Below are positions 9,077-18,030 of a stretch of 64,000 nt of DNA, piece by piece. The stretch lies in assembly GCF_000816105.1 (NCBI RefSeq), contig NZ_CP007140.1, positions 1,700,388 through 1,764,387 of the forward strand. The letters run 5' to 3'. Source of the stretch: Thermococcus guaymasensis DSM 11113. Lineage in GTDB: Archaea; Methanobacteriota_B; Thermococci; Thermococcales; Thermococcaceae. Under the pieces are notes generated by a model. That model ran no database searches, was not told the origin of the DNA, and saw only the letters and a list, made by a program, of their open reading frames with translations. The first letter of the stretch is position 1; each line of letters opens with the position of its first letter. Both the position numbers and the translations under genes were made by a program.

Positions 9077-9321
9077 TGAGGAAGGGCTCTCTAAAGGAGG
9101 TTCTGGCGAAGATCAAGCACGACCCCCGGGAGGATGAGCGGGACTACTACATCGTTATCGAGCACCGGGGAGCTTACGGTAACGAGAAGAAGATCCCGGT
9201 CGAGATGATCGAGCTTGGACACGGCTACTTCTTCATAGGCGAGACTCAGATTCCCTATCACCGCATCCTCAGGGTTGTGAAGAAGAACGGAAGAGTCGTG
9301 TGGGAAAAACGAAAGCGCTGA
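9073..9321 (+). CDS. UPF0248 (DUF504) family protein
   Basis: An 82-residue basic protein matching the archaeal UPF0248/DUF504 family, with the typical PYHRILRVVKKNGRVVWEKR end. The role is unknown; the fold and charge suggest nucleic acid binding, which is inference. The ATG overlaps the stop of the hydrolase gene (ATGA), so it is translationally coupled. A second ATG three bases later is equally possible. Confidence 0.8.
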   Translation: MMRKGSLKEVLAKIKHDPREDERDYYIVIEHRGAYGNEKKIPVEMIELGHGYFFIGETQIPYHRILRVVKKNGRVVWEKRKR

Positions 9322-10305
9322 TCACTCTATCTTTTCCATGTTGGCCCTCAATATGGCCCAGCTCGTGGGTGTAAACGCTTCCTTCTCCGCGGAGACTATA
9401 AGGTAAAAACCCCTCTCTATCGCCAGATCCCTCAAATCAAGGAGGAACTTTATCAGATCTTTCTCGTTTGTTTCCAAGAGCAAGTACTCGGCGCTTTCAA
9501 GGAGGACGGCTCTAAGATTTTCCGACGAGACAAATTCGGCTATGTCTTCGGCCTTGTCAAGGAGGAGCTTGGGGGGAAGGGTCTTGACACCGCTCATCTT
9601 CATTGCACTCTCAGAGAGCCAGAGAACTGGGACGTCAATTTTCATCCACGAGCGGATCTTCTTCGGGTGCTCCCGTGTTATTACAAGCCCCTTATCCTCT
9701 CCGGTTACGTCAAGGAATGTGTAGCGCGCCTTCTCCCTGTCCTCAAAAAGGTAACCCCCCGGCTCGAGGGCTTCTAGGGGTATTTTCCTCCTCTTCATCT
9801 TTGAGACGAGCTCGTAAACCTTCCTTATTCTTTCGTAGTGCTCCTCCTCCATGAGCGCGAGCTGTGCGAATAAAGCCCTGGCCTCCTCATCCTCCGCTTT
9901 GGCTGAGAGTATCTCGTAGGTTCTCTTCGCGAAGAGTTCGCTCTCCATGCAGTACTCAAGAGCGTGGAGATAGTCCTCAACCTTCTCGAACTCAGGATAG
10001 AAGGGTGCAACCTCAACGGGAGGGGCGTCAACCTTAACCGGCTCCTCGTCGGGAAAGACCCTCTTGAAAAGGCTGTAAAGCCTTTCTTTGTGCTCAAGGC
10101 TCTCGTCACTCATCTGGAGAAAGAGCGCCCTAACGCTTGGCTTTTTGGCTTTCTGGGCCAGCTCTGCGTAATATTTTGCCTCGTCCTCTTCGTTGAAGAT
10201 CGCGTAACTCAGGGCCTCCTTGAAGGAGAGCGATTTCAGCTTATCGACCACCTCACTGAGATAACTCTCTAGTCTCTCCCTGTCAAAGCTTACCACTGGC
10301 TTCAC
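9322..10305 (-). CDS. ferritin-like domain fused to DUF835
   Basis: A 327-residue two-domain protein. Residues of about 25-170 form a rubrerythrin-type four-helix domain with all four ligand helices: EEDEAKYY, DESLEHKE, ESELFAKRTYE and EEEHYERI. Residues of about 190-327 match DUF835, a Thermococcales domain of unknown function that usually follows sensor or membrane modules. The fusion suggests an iron- or oxygen-responsive signalling protein in the cytoplasm; that is inference. It converges on the UPF0248 gene with no gap. A second DUF835 protein lies at 30736-31803. Confidence 0.82.
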   Translation of the reverse strand: MKPVVSFDRERLESYLSEVVDKLKSLSFKEALSYAIFNEEDEAKYYAELAQKAKKPSVRALFLQMSDESLEHKERLYSLFKRVFPDEEPVKVDAPPVEVAPFYPEFEKVEDYLHALEYCMESELFAKRTYEILSAKAEDEEARALFAQLALMEEEHYERIRKVYELVSKMKRRKIPLEALEPGGYLFEDREKARYTFLDVTGEDKGLVITREHPKKIRSWMKIDVPVLWLSESAMKMSGVKTLPPKLLLDKAEDIAEFVSSENLRAVLLESAEYLLLETNEKDLIKFLLDLRDLAIERGFYLIVSAEKEAFTPTSWAILRANMEKIE

Positions 10306-10372
10306 CGTTTCCTTAGTTTTCCATATTGAAGAAAAGCTTTTCTACCAATTGTCAACCTCAGATGGGATGGAA

Positions 10373-11128
10373 ATGATCGACGCTCACGCCCACGTTGAGA
10401 TGTTCAAGGGGAAAATCCCCGAGGTCATTGAGGAGAGCAGGAATAGGCTAAAACTCATAGTTGATTCCATAACCGAATACAGAAAGTTCCACGTCTGGAA
10501 GAGCTGGGAGGCCCTGAAGCCCTATTTTGGCTTTATTCAGCCGACACTCGGCTACGCACCGAATGAGGCGAGGAGGGGCAACTGGGAGAAAGTGAAACGG
10601 GTTGAGGAGTTCATACGGGAGCATGCAGACGAGATAGTGGCAGTTGGCGAGATCGGGTTAGACTTCTACTATGCAGAGACTGAAGCTGAGAGGAAAAACC
10701 AGCGGGAGATATTCAAACACTTCCTGAACCTTGCAGTCGAGCTCGACCTCCCCGTTGTTCTGCACGCGAGGGACGCCGAGAGGGAAGTTTTTGAGGCCGT
10801 TGAGAAGGCGGGCATTCCTGCGTACTTCCACTCCTACAGCGGGCCAAAAGAGTTGGCTCTTGAAATAGCGCGGGCCGGACACTTCGTGGGGATAAACACG
10901 GGGATTGACTTTATTCCTGAGGTCAGAGCGGCGGCGGAAACAGTTCCTCTGGAAAACCTGCTCGTGGAGACTGATTCGCCCTACATGAGCCCGTATAAGG
11001 GACAGAAGAACTATCCATGGAACGTCGAATATGCCATCAGAAGAATAGCGGAGCTGAGAGGTCTGGCCTTTGAGGAGGTTGAAAGGATAACTGAGGAAAA
11101 CACCCTAAGATTCTTTGGACTGAGGTGA
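10373..11128 (+). CDS. TatD family metal-dependent hydrolase
   Basis: A protein of about 251 residues with the TatD signature: DAHAH at the start, GEIGLDFYY, VVLHARDAE, HSYSG and ETDSPYMSP. Relatives are two-metal deoxyribonucleases or amidohydrolases; the archaeal branch is poorly studied. ATG codons at 10367 and 10373 are both possible; I chose 10373 because DAHAH then begins at residue 3 and GGGATGG lies just upstream. The gene overlaps the start region of the next small gene. Confidence 0.85.
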   Translation: MIDAHAHVEMFKGKIPEVIEESRNRLKLIVDSITEYRKFHVWKSWEALKPYFGFIQPTLGYAPNEARRGNWEKVKRVEEFIREHADEIVAVGEIGLDFYYAETEAERKNQREIFKHFLNLAVELDLPVVLHARDAEREVFEAVEKAGIPAYFHSYSGPKELALEIARAGHFVGINTGIDFIPEVRAAAETVPLENLLVETDSPYMSPYKGQKNYPWNVEYAIRRIAELRGLAFEEVERITEENTLRFFGLR

Positions 11129-11133
11129 TGGTA

Positions 11134-11427
11134 ATGGTAGAGGTGCCTGAAGTTGAAGAGGTGAAGTCCCTACTGCGTGAGCTTGGTGAAGAAGACTTAA
11201 TAAGGGTAGTGGACTCTTTTGTGGCCCTCAACACGGGTCTGGAGAGCAAAAAGGGAAAGGAGTTCATAGAGGTTTCCGTACTCGGCTTCCTCGAGGGTAT
11301 ATTGACCGCACTGAAGTCAAAGGTCGACGATCCCCGCGTCGGAGAGCTCTACGAGAAGGTCAGGAAAAGAAGGGCAGAGCTCGATGAAATGTTCCGAAAG
11401 CCGAGGATACCCTACTTGGAGGGGTGA
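11134..11427 (+). CDS. conserved hypothetical helical protein
   Basis: A 97-residue acidic, mostly helical protein that looks like a Thermococcales-only family (possibly DUF3216; I am not certain). It has no catalytic motif. The start at 11134 is preceded by GAGGTGAT; GTG 11125 and ATG 11128 are alternatives. It directly follows the TatD gene and is probably cotranscribed. Confidence 0.65.
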   Translation: MVEVPEVEEVKSLLRELGEEDLIRVVDSFVALNTGLESKKGKEFIEVSVLGFLEGILTALKSKVDDPRVGELYEKVRKRRAELDEMFRKPRIPYLEG

Positions 11428-11472
11428 CTCTCCTTTTCTATCTTTTCACCACAAACAAGATATCAAGACAAA

Positions 11473-12816
11473 TCACCACCCCTGAACCTTCGCCAGAACG
11501 CTGTCCGGAACTCTGCCCTCTTCCACATCGGTTATAGCCTGCTCCAACCTGTTGAGACCCTCGTCAAGGAGCTCCTCCTCTATCGTGAGGGGCGGCTGAA
11601 TCCTGAGCACGTTGCCCTGGAGGAACGCGAGCACGAGGCCAAGCTCGTAGGCGCGCCACACAACTTTTCTGGCCTCTTCGTAGGCCCTCTCCTTTGTTTC
11701 TCTGTTCTTCACAAGTTCAACCCCGAGCATCAGGCCGAGGCCGCGGACGTCACCGATAAGCTCGTGTTCCTCCTTCATTCTCTCCAGCCGCTTTTTCGTG
11801 TACTTTCCAAGCTTCTCCGCCCTTTTGAGGAGGTCTTTCTCTTCTATCTCCTCGATGACGGCCAGAGCTGCCCTGCTCGTTAGGGGGTTGCCGCTGAGGG
11901 TGAAGGCGTGGCCGAGCGGCGGGAGAGAGTCCATGACTTCAGAGCATCCCACTATCGCGCTTATCGGGAGTCCGCCTCCAAGTGGCTTCGCAAGGGTTAT
12001 TATGTCGGGCTTCACCCCGAAGTGCTCTATCGCGAACCATTTGCCTGTCCTACCCATTCCGCTCTGAACCTCATCAACTACCAAGAGAATGCCGTGCTCG
12101 TCGAGGATTTTCTTCACCTTCTTGAAGTAGCCCTCCGGCGGAACCACCATCCCCGCGTCGCCCTGTATCGGCTCGGCGAACAGAGCGGCGACACCGTCCG
12201 CGTAGACCTCCCCCTCGAACTTCTCCTTGATGTACGAGACGCACTCCATCTTACAGCTCTTGGGCTCCTTCCCGAAGGGACAGCGGTAGCAGTTGGGATA
12301 GGGGATGTAGTGGACATCGCTCAGTTCCCCAACCTTGGAACGAACCTTGAAGTCAAGACCAGTTATGCTCATTGCACCGTAGGTTGACCCGTAGTAGCTC
12401 TTGAGGTAGCTTAGGATGGTTCTCCTTCCTGTGTATGCCCTTGCAAACTTTATTGCGCCGTCGTTGGCGTCACTCCCGCTCAACCCGAAGCTTACCTTTG
12501 GGTTATCGATCGGCGCTATCTCCGCCAGCTTTTCGGCGAGAAGAAGAGGCTCAACAGGGAAGCCGTATATGAACGTGAAGTGGATAAGCCTCTCTGCGGC
12601 TTCCTTTATTGCATTCACGACCCTCGGATTGTTGTGGCCGACGTTTTGAACGGCCGCGTCGCTCAGAAAGTCTATGTATTCTCTCCCCCCGAGGTCCCGG
12701 ACAATGGCGTTTTTAACCTCTACGGCAACTATCGGGGCGTAGGTAACGCGCGTTGCCTTTGAAAAAACCCGTGAATAGCGCTCCACGACCTCCTCCTTGT
12801 TCTGGGGATACCTCAT
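11473..12816 (-). CDS. PLP-dependent class III aminotransferase / amino acid racemase
   Basis: A 447-residue fold-type I PLP enzyme with the [13 protein letters not shown] segment and the PLP lysine in TLAKPLGGG. An insertion with four cysteines ([18 protein letters not shown]) resembles the broad-substrate amino acid racemase group described from Pyrococcus, so racemisation of neutral amino acids is as likely as omega-amino-acid transamination. An Lrp/AsnC regulator is transcribed divergently 117 bases away, supporting control by amino acids. Sequence alone does not settle racemase versus aminotransferase. Confidence 0.88.
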   Translation of the reverse strand: MRYPQNKEEVVERYSRVFSKATRVTYAPIVAVEVKNAIVRDLGGREYIDFLSDAAVQNVGHNNPRVVNAIKEAAERLIHFTFIYGFPVEPLLLAEKLAEIAPIDNPKVSFGLSGSDANDGAIKFARAYTGRRTILSYLKSYYGSTYGAMSITGLDFKVRSKVGELSDVHYIPYPNCYRCPFGKEPKSCKMECVSYIKEKFEGEVYADGVAALFAEPIQGDAGMVVPPEGYFKKVKKILDEHGILLVVDEVQSGMGRTGKWFAIEHFGVKPDIITLAKPLGGGLPISAIVGCSEVMDSLPPLGHAFTLSGNPLTSRAALAVIEEIEEKDLLKRAEKLGKYTKKRLERMKEEHELIGDVRGLGLMLGVELVKNRETKERAYEEARKVVWRAYELGLVLAFLQGNVLRIQPPLTIEEELLDEGLNRLEQAITDVEEGRVPDSVLAKVQGW

Positions 12817-12933
12817 GCTCCCACCATGATGCTATATGCGTTCGAAACTAATATCAATTTCGCCAGAATTTTGCTAATTTCGGAGAAATACTTAAAAGTA
12901 TAGTGTTGAATTATTAAAAATAGGTGTTGTTTA

Positions 12934-13395
12934 ATGCGGGATGGTGGACACATTGACGAGCTTGACAAGATGATACTCAACATCCTCCAGGAAGACGGAA
13001 GGGCCAGCTACTCCGAGATAGCGAGACACCTGAAGGTGCCCGAGTCCACCGTCAGGCTCAGGGTGAAAAAGCTCGTCGAGAGGGGCATTATCAGAAAGTT
13101 TGCTGCGCTGATAAATCCCTTCAAGGCGGGCTATTCAATAGTCGCCTTCATAGCCGTCGATGTTGAACCGAGCAGGGTGAAGAAAGCGGCCGAAGAGCTG
13201 AGCAAGCTCCCCGAGGTAGACGTCCTTGGTATAGCAACCGGGGCACATGACATCCTCATGCAGGTGACGGTGAGGGACCTTCAGGAACTGGAGAACTTCC
13301 TCATAGAGAAGCTTGGGAGAATAGAGGGAATAAGGAGCACGGAAACGTCCATCCTGACCAGCGTGCGGAAGTGGGGCTATGCGAGGGTGTTTTAA
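12934..13395 (+). CDS. Lrp/AsnC family transcriptional regulator
   Basis: A 153-residue protein with an N-terminal winged helix (LDKMILNILQEDGRASYSEI ... PESTVRLRVKKL) and a C-terminal RAM ligand-binding domain with VDVLGIATGAHDIL. Such regulators are octamers that sense amino acids. Divergent placement next to the racemase/aminotransferase suggests local control. The shared intergenic region contains TATA-like acttaaaagta (12892-12902), about 37 bases before the ATG. Confidence 0.9.
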   Translation: MRDGGHIDELDKMILNILQEDGRASYSEIARHLKVPESTVRLRVKKLVERGIIRKFAALINPFKAGYSIVAFIAVDVEPSRVKKAAEELSKLPEVDVLGIATGAHDILMQVTVRDLQELENFLIEKLGRIEGIRSTETSILTSVRKWGYARVF

Positions 13396-14468
13396 GTTAC
13401 CCTCTCAAGCCCATCCTTTTTGACGATGTAGGTATCCTCGTGCTTTATCGCGCCCTCCGGAATCATGAGGGGCGGGTGAATTATGCTCAGCACCATGCTC
13501 TCCTGAACCCTCACGGCCCTCTGGGGGACGACTATCGTGGTTATCGGCGGCTCCTCAATTAGGAGGCCGACGCCGTGGGTGTAGCCGGCTATGTAAGCAT
13601 CCCCGAACCCCTTCTCCTTGAAGAAATTCGCGAGCTTCTTCTCAACGGCGTTCAGGGCAACGCCAACCTTTGTCTCCTCAAGCGCGATTTTGCGGGCCTC
13701 TTCCTTGACCTCGATGGCTTTCCTCACCCTCTCACCCGGCTCCCCAACAACGAACGTCCTCGCCATGTTGGCGTAATAGCTGTTCCAGTCAGCTCCGATG
13801 ACGACGGTAACGACGCCGTTTTCAGGAACCCTGAGGTCGCGGAACGGTTCGGCATGTGCTCTGGGCGTCGTTGAAACATAAACCTTTGGATCCTCGCTCC
13901 CATTGAGCATGAGCTCCCTCACGACTTCAGCTGCTATCTCAAGCTCGCTCTTGCCGGGCTTTATGACTTCTTCAGCGACCTTCATTCCCTTTCTTGCTAT
14001 CTTTCCGGCCTTCCTTATGTTGTCCAGCTCCCAGTCATCTTTTATCATTCTGAGGCCCATCGTGAGGTCAAGGACGTCCACTATTTCCACAGTTGGATTG
14101 AGCCTCTGGAAGAGCTTGAAGAAGATGAGGTATGCATCACGCTCCACTCCAAACTCAAGGCCGACCTTCCTCATGCCGTTCCTGCGGATCCAGCTCACAA
14201 CGCCCGCCATCAGCTCCTCAACGCGCTGGAACTCCACGACGTTCTCTATCCAGCTCCTCCTTTTGAAAAGCTCTCCCTCACCTTTGACCACGTAAACAAT
14301 GGGTTCTCCTTCCGCAGGAATAAGAAGGCTCGGCCGGAGCCACTTTGTCCCGGTGAAGTAGATGAAGCTCGAAAGCGTTCTGATGACGGCCCCGTCTATG
14401 CCGTTCTCCCTAAGGAGCTCCTGAAAGCGCTCCACACGCCTTTTGAAAATTTCAGGGTTTCCTCTCAT
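13392..14468 (-). CDS. divergent M24 (Xaa-Pro peptidase-like) protein lacking metal ligands
   Basis: A 358-residue protein with a creatinase-like N-terminal domain and an M24 pita-bread domain, about the size of Pyrococcus prolidase. Against the prolidase pattern as I remember it, three of the five metal ligands are replaced: the first Asp by Val223, the second Asp by Asn234 and the first Glu by Ile330. His298 and Glu344 remain. It is therefore probably not a normal metallopeptidase and may bind a ligand or use other chemistry. The start at 14468 follows GGGGGGT. It overlaps the Lrp gene end by four bases. Confidence 0.8.
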   Translation of the reverse strand: MRGNPEIFKRRVERFQELLRENGIDGAVIRTLSSFIYFTGTKWLRPSLLIPAEGEPIVYVVKGEGELFKRRSWIENVVEFQRVEELMAGVVSWIRRNGMRKVGLEFGVERDAYLIFFKLFQRLNPTVEIVDVLDLTMGLRMIKDDWELDNIRKAGKIARKGMKVAEEVIKPGKSELEIAAEVVRELMLNGSEDPKVYVSTTPRAHAEPFRDLRVPENGVVTVVIGADWNSYYANMARTFVVGEPGERVRKAIEVKEEARKIALEETKVGVALNAVEKKLANFFKEKGFGDAYIAGYTHGVGLLIEEPPITTIVVPQRAVRVQESMVLSIIHPPLMIPEGAIKHEDTYIVKKDGLERVT

Positions 14469-14598
14469 GTACATACCCCCCATAACTTCTCCCATATTTA
14501 ACGTTAAAACACCTTCCCCCACCCAAGCTTTACCACGAGGAACCTGGCGTGACAGATGCCCATGTTTTCCAAGCTTTCCCCCATTGACTACAAACGTG

Positions 14599-15939
14599 TC
14601 AATCCCTCCAGTCGAGCAACCTCTTCTCACCGTCTATCTCCTTGTAAGGGGCGATGTCCATAGTCATTTCAAGGGTTCCTAGATAGTTGCCCTCCTCGTC
14701 AAAGAGGGGCACGTATTTTATGTAAACGTACTTCGGTCCGAGCCTGAGCCAGAAGGCTGCCTCCTTCTTTCTGCCCTCCTTGAAGGCCTTGAGTATCTTG
14801 TTGACTATGTGGACGCTCTTCGGCGGGTGGCAGAGCTGGACGGGCCTTCCGAGCACCGATGGGGTCCTGGCGAATATTCTCTCGCCCGGCGAGAAGAAAC
14901 GAACGCGGTCGTCCCTGTCTATAAAGGTCACGTCCACCGGAAGGGCCTCGAATATCGCCTTTAGTTCCTCAATGCTCACGTAGCCGGTTCCAAGGTCTAT
15001 GTCCCCATCACGCTTCAGTTCGGTCTTGTCGAACTCCAACGGCTGACCCTTTAACGCCTGCTGAACCTCCTTTGGGAGGCTTAAGAGCTCCTCCACACCC
15101 AGTTCGGGGTTGATCTCCCAGGGGTGGAGCGGTTTAACGTCCTCGCCGGGGTCCCAGGCTGGGGGGTTTATCTTGTAGTAACCAATCTCATCCTCCTGCA
15201 TCCTTATTGCCTTCCACTCCCCATCGCTCAGCAGGGCCTTTAGGGTTGGGTAGTAGATGTTGTTCTCCCTGAAGACCATATCGCTCAGCGCGAACGAAGC
15301 CTCGCCCGCCTTTTCCTTAAAGCGCTCAACGAACTCCTCCCAGGGCACCTCATTTCTCTTCCTCAAAAGCTCGGCAAGCCTCTTTACCATGAACCTTATC
15401 TCATCGTGCTTCGTCCAGAGGACGGTAGCTATTGCTGTCAGACCCCTCCGCTCGATGTAGGGGAAGGTGAGCATCTCCTCGCGGTTGTAGTGGGTGAAGC
15501 CGACCTTCCTGAGGTTGCCCACTATCTCCTCCAGGACACCGAGGATTTCCTCCCTCATGCGCTCGTCCCTGGTGGTTGCCAGAGTCCTCGCGTAGAGGTT
15601 GAGCATCTCGGAGTCCTTCATTATCTCCTTGTTTTCGAGGTAGAGCGTCTTGAGCGGGTGTCCATCGGGCAAATCCTTCTCCTCAAGCTCCTCCGTTCCG
15701 GCAACCGCTTCCCTGAACAGCTCAACGTGCAGGTCGCACATCTTCGCTATGTCCTTGGCGGAAACGCCTTCCTTCACGAGCTCCTGCTCTATGATTGGAA
15801 TCTCAAGGGGGGAAATGCCGCTCAAAACCCTACGGAATTCTTCCTTGAGTTTATTCACGTCCTCGCCCTCGTGGATTCTAAGGAGAAGCTTCTTCAGCTG
15901 CTCCTTCTTGTATTCGCGATTGTTCAACAACTCAGTCAT
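14599..15939 (-). CDS. DUF438 / hemerythrin-like / PAS domain protein
   Basis: A 446-residue protein in three parts: an N-terminal DUF438 helical domain (about 1-80), a hemerythrin HHE-like helical bundle (about 85-240, with histidines such as DLHVEL, GFTHYNREE and WTKHDE) and a C-terminal PAS domain (about 310-440, with FIDRDDRVRFFSPGERIF). This layout suggests a cytoplasmic sensor or carrier for O2 or NO. The start at 15939 follows AGGTGG. A palindrome ATGAC-N4-GTCAT lies at 15953-15966, just upstream, and recurs at the hybrid cluster protein gene, linking the two. Confidence 0.87.
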   Translation of the reverse strand: MTELLNNREYKKEQLKKLLLRIHEGEDVNKLKEEFRRVLSGISPLEIPIIEQELVKEGVSAKDIAKMCDLHVELFREAVAGTEELEEKDLPDGHPLKTLYLENKEIMKDSEMLNLYARTLATTRDERMREEILGVLEEIVGNLRKVGFTHYNREEMLTFPYIERRGLTAIATVLWTKHDEIRFMVKRLAELLRKRNEVPWEEFVERFKEKAGEASFALSDMVFRENNIYYPTLKALLSDGEWKAIRMQEDEIGYYKINPPAWDPGEDVKPLHPWEINPELGVEELLSLPKEVQQALKGQPLEFDKTELKRDGDIDLGTGYVSIEELKAIFEALPVDVTFIDRDDRVRFFSPGERIFARTPSVLGRPVQLCHPPKSVHIVNKILKAFKEGRKKEAAFWLRLGPKYVYIKYVPLFDEEGNYLGTLEMTMDIAPYKEIDGEKRLLDWRD

Positions 15940-15952
15940 CTTTACCACCTTC

Positions 15953-15966
15953 ATGACGAGTGTCAT
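15953..15966. promoter_or_regulatory. operator palindrome A (ATGAC-N4-GTCAT)
   Basis: A perfect inverted repeat, ATGACGAGTGTCAT. It lies 13 bases upstream of the DUF438/hemerythrin start and just downstream of a minus-strand TATA-like cttaaaagta (about 15973-15982), so it covers the expected transcription start. That placement fits a repressor site. The same motif occurs at 17923-17936 and 18001-18014. Confidence 0.72.
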
Positions 15967-16015
15967 ACTGGGTACTTTTAAGCGTTTCTGGGCAGATTTG
16001 CCCAACAATCTTTAT

Positions 16016-16029
16016 ATGTCGCATGTCAT
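16016..16029. promoter_or_regulatory. operator palindrome B (one mismatch)
   Basis: ATGTC-GCAT-GTCAT, the shared motif with one mismatch in the left half. It overlaps the 3' end of the TATA-like tttatatg (16011-16018) in front of the TusA/DUF1858 gene. Protein bound here would block TBP access. Confidence 0.6.
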
Positions 16030-16050
16030 AGGAGGGAACGGTGATGAAAA

Positions 16051-16530
16051 ATGATGCTCGACGTTCGTGGATTGAAGGCACCCCAGCCGGCGGTTATGAT
16101 AATAGAAAGCCTTGGAAAGATCCAGGTGGGGGAAACGCTTGAAGTCATAGGCGACAAGCCTTTCGTTGACATGATAGGGAAGCTTGAGGAGGCCGGTTAC
16201 AGGATTGAGTTGAAGGAAATCGGTGAAGCCTTCGTGCTCAGGATAACCAAGACCGAGAACTCCAGGGAGCTTACGATGGAAGTTAAGGAGTGCGACGATA
16301 AACTGGACGGGATAACCGGGGAAACCAACGTGGGCAAGCTCCTAAAGGCCTATCCGGAATCCCTCAAAATCCTGGTGAAGTACGGCTTCTCGCCCCTTGA
16401 GAACCCCGTGATGAGGAAAACCCTCGCGAGGACGATAACCCTGAGGGGGGCAAAGAAGCTCATCGGGATGAGCGACGAGAGGTTCAAAGAGATGATGAAG
16501 GAGCTGAAAGAGTTGGAAAAGAAAAATTGA
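16051..16530 (+). CDS. TusA/DUF2249-like plus DUF1858 domain protein
   Basis: A 159-residue two-domain protein. Residues 1-70 have the SirA/TusA-like pattern (LDVRGLKAPQPAVMIIESL ... LEVIGDKPFVDMI). The TusA cysteine in the CPxP motif is replaced (APQP), as in DUF2249 proteins. Residues of about 90-155 match DUF1858 (VGKLLKAYPESLKILVKYGF). DUF1858 and DUF438 often accompany hemerythrin and hybrid cluster proteins. It is divergent from the DUF438 gene with palindromes A and B between them. The ATG at 16054 is an alternative start. Confidence 0.83.
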   Translation: MMLDVRGLKAPQPAVMIIESLGKIQVGETLEVIGDKPFVDMIGKLEEAGYRIELKEIGEAFVLRITKTENSRELTMEVKECDDKLDGITGETNVGKLLKAYPESLKILVKYGFSPLENPVMRKTLARTITLRGAKKLIGMSDERFKEMMKELKELEKKN

Positions 16531-16533
16531 AAA

Positions 16534-17904
16534 TCAATCAAGCTCTTCAGCGAGGGGTGAACCCTCTTCTACCTTTATGCCCTTATTCAGCATATCCCTA
16601 AGGTCTTTCTCGGGGTCTCCGATGAGCCTCAGGTCAAACTGCTTCCGGAGTATCTCAAACACGTTGGGGGTCAGGAACTCTGGAGCTTTAGGTCCGATGT
16701 AGATGCCCTTGATTCCCAGGTGGAGGAGCGAGTAGAGTATCGCTATAGCCTTCTGCTCCATCCAGCTGAGGACTATGCTCACCGGCAGGGAGTTCACGTC
16801 CGTTCCGAGCTCGTTTGCGAGGGCAGCGGCGATTTCGATTATTGAGTACACGTTGTTGCACTGTCCGAAGTCGAGGAAGCGCGGGATTCCTTCAATGGTA
16901 CCGTAGTTTCTCGCGTTGTAGCGGAACTTACCGCACGCGGCTGAGAGGATTAGCGCGTCCTCCGGGATAAGCTCGGTGAGTCTCTCGTAGTAACCCATAC
17001 CCTTGTGCGGCGTATCACAGCCGCCCACGACGAAGATGTGCCTTATCCTGCCCTCCTGGATGAGCTCTATCAGCCTGTCCTTCATAGCTAAAACGTTGGT
17101 GTGGTGGAAGCCGGTGAGGAGCTTTCCACCGTCGTAAGCCTTCATCCTGGGGGTCTCAAGGGCGCGCTTTATGAGCGGCTCGAAGTTGTAGTCCTCAATG
17201 TGAGGAACCCCCTCAAGGCCCGCTATTCCAACGGTGAAGATTCTATCCTGATACGCCTTCGTCGGCTGCTGGACACAGTTGCTTGTTCCCAAGATTACTC
17301 CCGGGAACTCCGCGAATTCCTTCTTCTGGTATAGCCACGAGCCTCCCCAGTTGCCGTAGAGGGCTTTGAACTTCCTCAGCTCCGGGTAGGCGTGAGCCGG
17401 AAACATTTCCGAGTGGGTGTAAACCTTGAGCTCGTCCTCAAGGCCCATCTCCTCGATCTGCCTGAGGAGCTCGTAGAGGGCCTTGTAGCTGTGGCCGGTG
17501 ACGAGTATTCCGTGACCCTCGGCGGTTCCGGTGGGCACTTCGACCGGCTCTGGCCTGCCGAAGGTCTCGACGTAGGCCTTATCGAGGAGCTCCATGGCCT
17601 CAAGGTGAACCCTTCCGTTTTCGAGTATGAGCTCAAGGAAGCGGTTCTTGTCAAAGTTAACGTTGGTCAGAGTCGAGTAGAGGGCCTCGGCCAGAAAGTG
17701 CCCTATTTTTGGGTCGTCGTAGCCAACCTCAAGGGCGTGATAGTAGTAAGCTGCCGTTCCCTTTATTCCGTAGAGGAGGGCCTCCTGAAGGGAGTTGAGG
17801 TCCGGATCCTTTCCGCACACTCCCCTTATCGTGCATCCTCCCTCCAGGCTCATCGAGCACTGGTTGCAGAGCATTCCGTACCTCTCCGGGGTTCTTATCG
17901 CCAT
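16534..17904 (-). CDS. hcp: hybrid cluster protein (hydroxylamine reductase)
   Basis: A 456-residue iron-sulfur protein. The N-terminal cluster cysteines are Cys13, Cys16, Cys24 and Cys30 (MLCNQCSMSLEGGCTIRGVC). Later hybrid-cluster regions include GGCDTPHKG, SAACGKFRYN and FGQCNN. The enzyme reduces NO or hydroxylamine in the cytoplasm and is a marker of nitrosative stress defence. The start at 17904 follows GGGTGTGGG; palindrome C lies 18 bases upstream. The gene is divergent from a small HTH regulator and convergent with the TusA/DUF1858 gene. Confidence 0.94.
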   Translation of the reverse strand: MAIRTPERYGMLCNQCSMSLEGGCTIRGVCGKDPDLNSLQEALLYGIKGTAAYYYHALEVGYDDPKIGHFLAEALYSTLTNVNFDKNRFLELILENGRVHLEAMELLDKAYVETFGRPEPVEVPTGTAEGHGILVTGHSYKALYELLRQIEEMGLEDELKVYTHSEMFPAHAYPELRKFKALYGNWGGSWLYQKKEFAEFPGVILGTSNCVQQPTKAYQDRIFTVGIAGLEGVPHIEDYNFEPLIKRALETPRMKAYDGGKLLTGFHHTNVLAMKDRLIELIQEGRIRHIFVVGGCDTPHKGMGYYERLTELIPEDALILSAACGKFRYNARNYGTIEGIPRFLDFGQCNNVYSIIEIAAALANELGTDVNSLPVSIVLSWMEQKAIAILYSLLHLGIKGIYIGPKAPEFLTPNVFEILRKQFDLRLIGDPEKDLRDMLNKGIKVEEGSPLAEELD

Positions 17905-17922
17905 TTCCCACACCCCCAATTC

Positions 17923-17936
17923 ATGACAGGTGTCAT
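17923..17936. promoter_or_regulatory. operator palindrome C (ATGACAGGTGTCAT)
   Basis: A perfect inverted repeat in the hcp leader. The likely minus-strand TATA (cttttatgaa) is at about 17962-17971, so the site falls at or just after the expected transcription start. This is a classic repressor position. It shares the same half-sites and 4-base spacer with sites A and D. Confidence 0.75.
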
Positions 17937-17998
17937 ATGCGGTTGTTTATTGGAAAAATCTTCATAAAAGCGTTGCGGTTTCTTAACTTAAAGAAGGG

Positions 17999-18016
17999 TT
18001 ATGACTTATGTCATAA
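17999..18016. promoter_or_regulatory. operator palindrome D (TTATGAC-N4-GTCATAA)
   Basis: The longest copy of the shared motif, a 7+7 inverted repeat with a TTAT spacer. It sits about 15 bases upstream of the BRE/TATA of the regulator gene (cttaaatatt, 18031-18040) and about 30 bases upstream of the hcp TATA on the other strand. It could serve autoregulation, activation of hcp, or both. Confidence 0.75.
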
Positions 18017-18030
18017 CAAATCCCAAAAAG

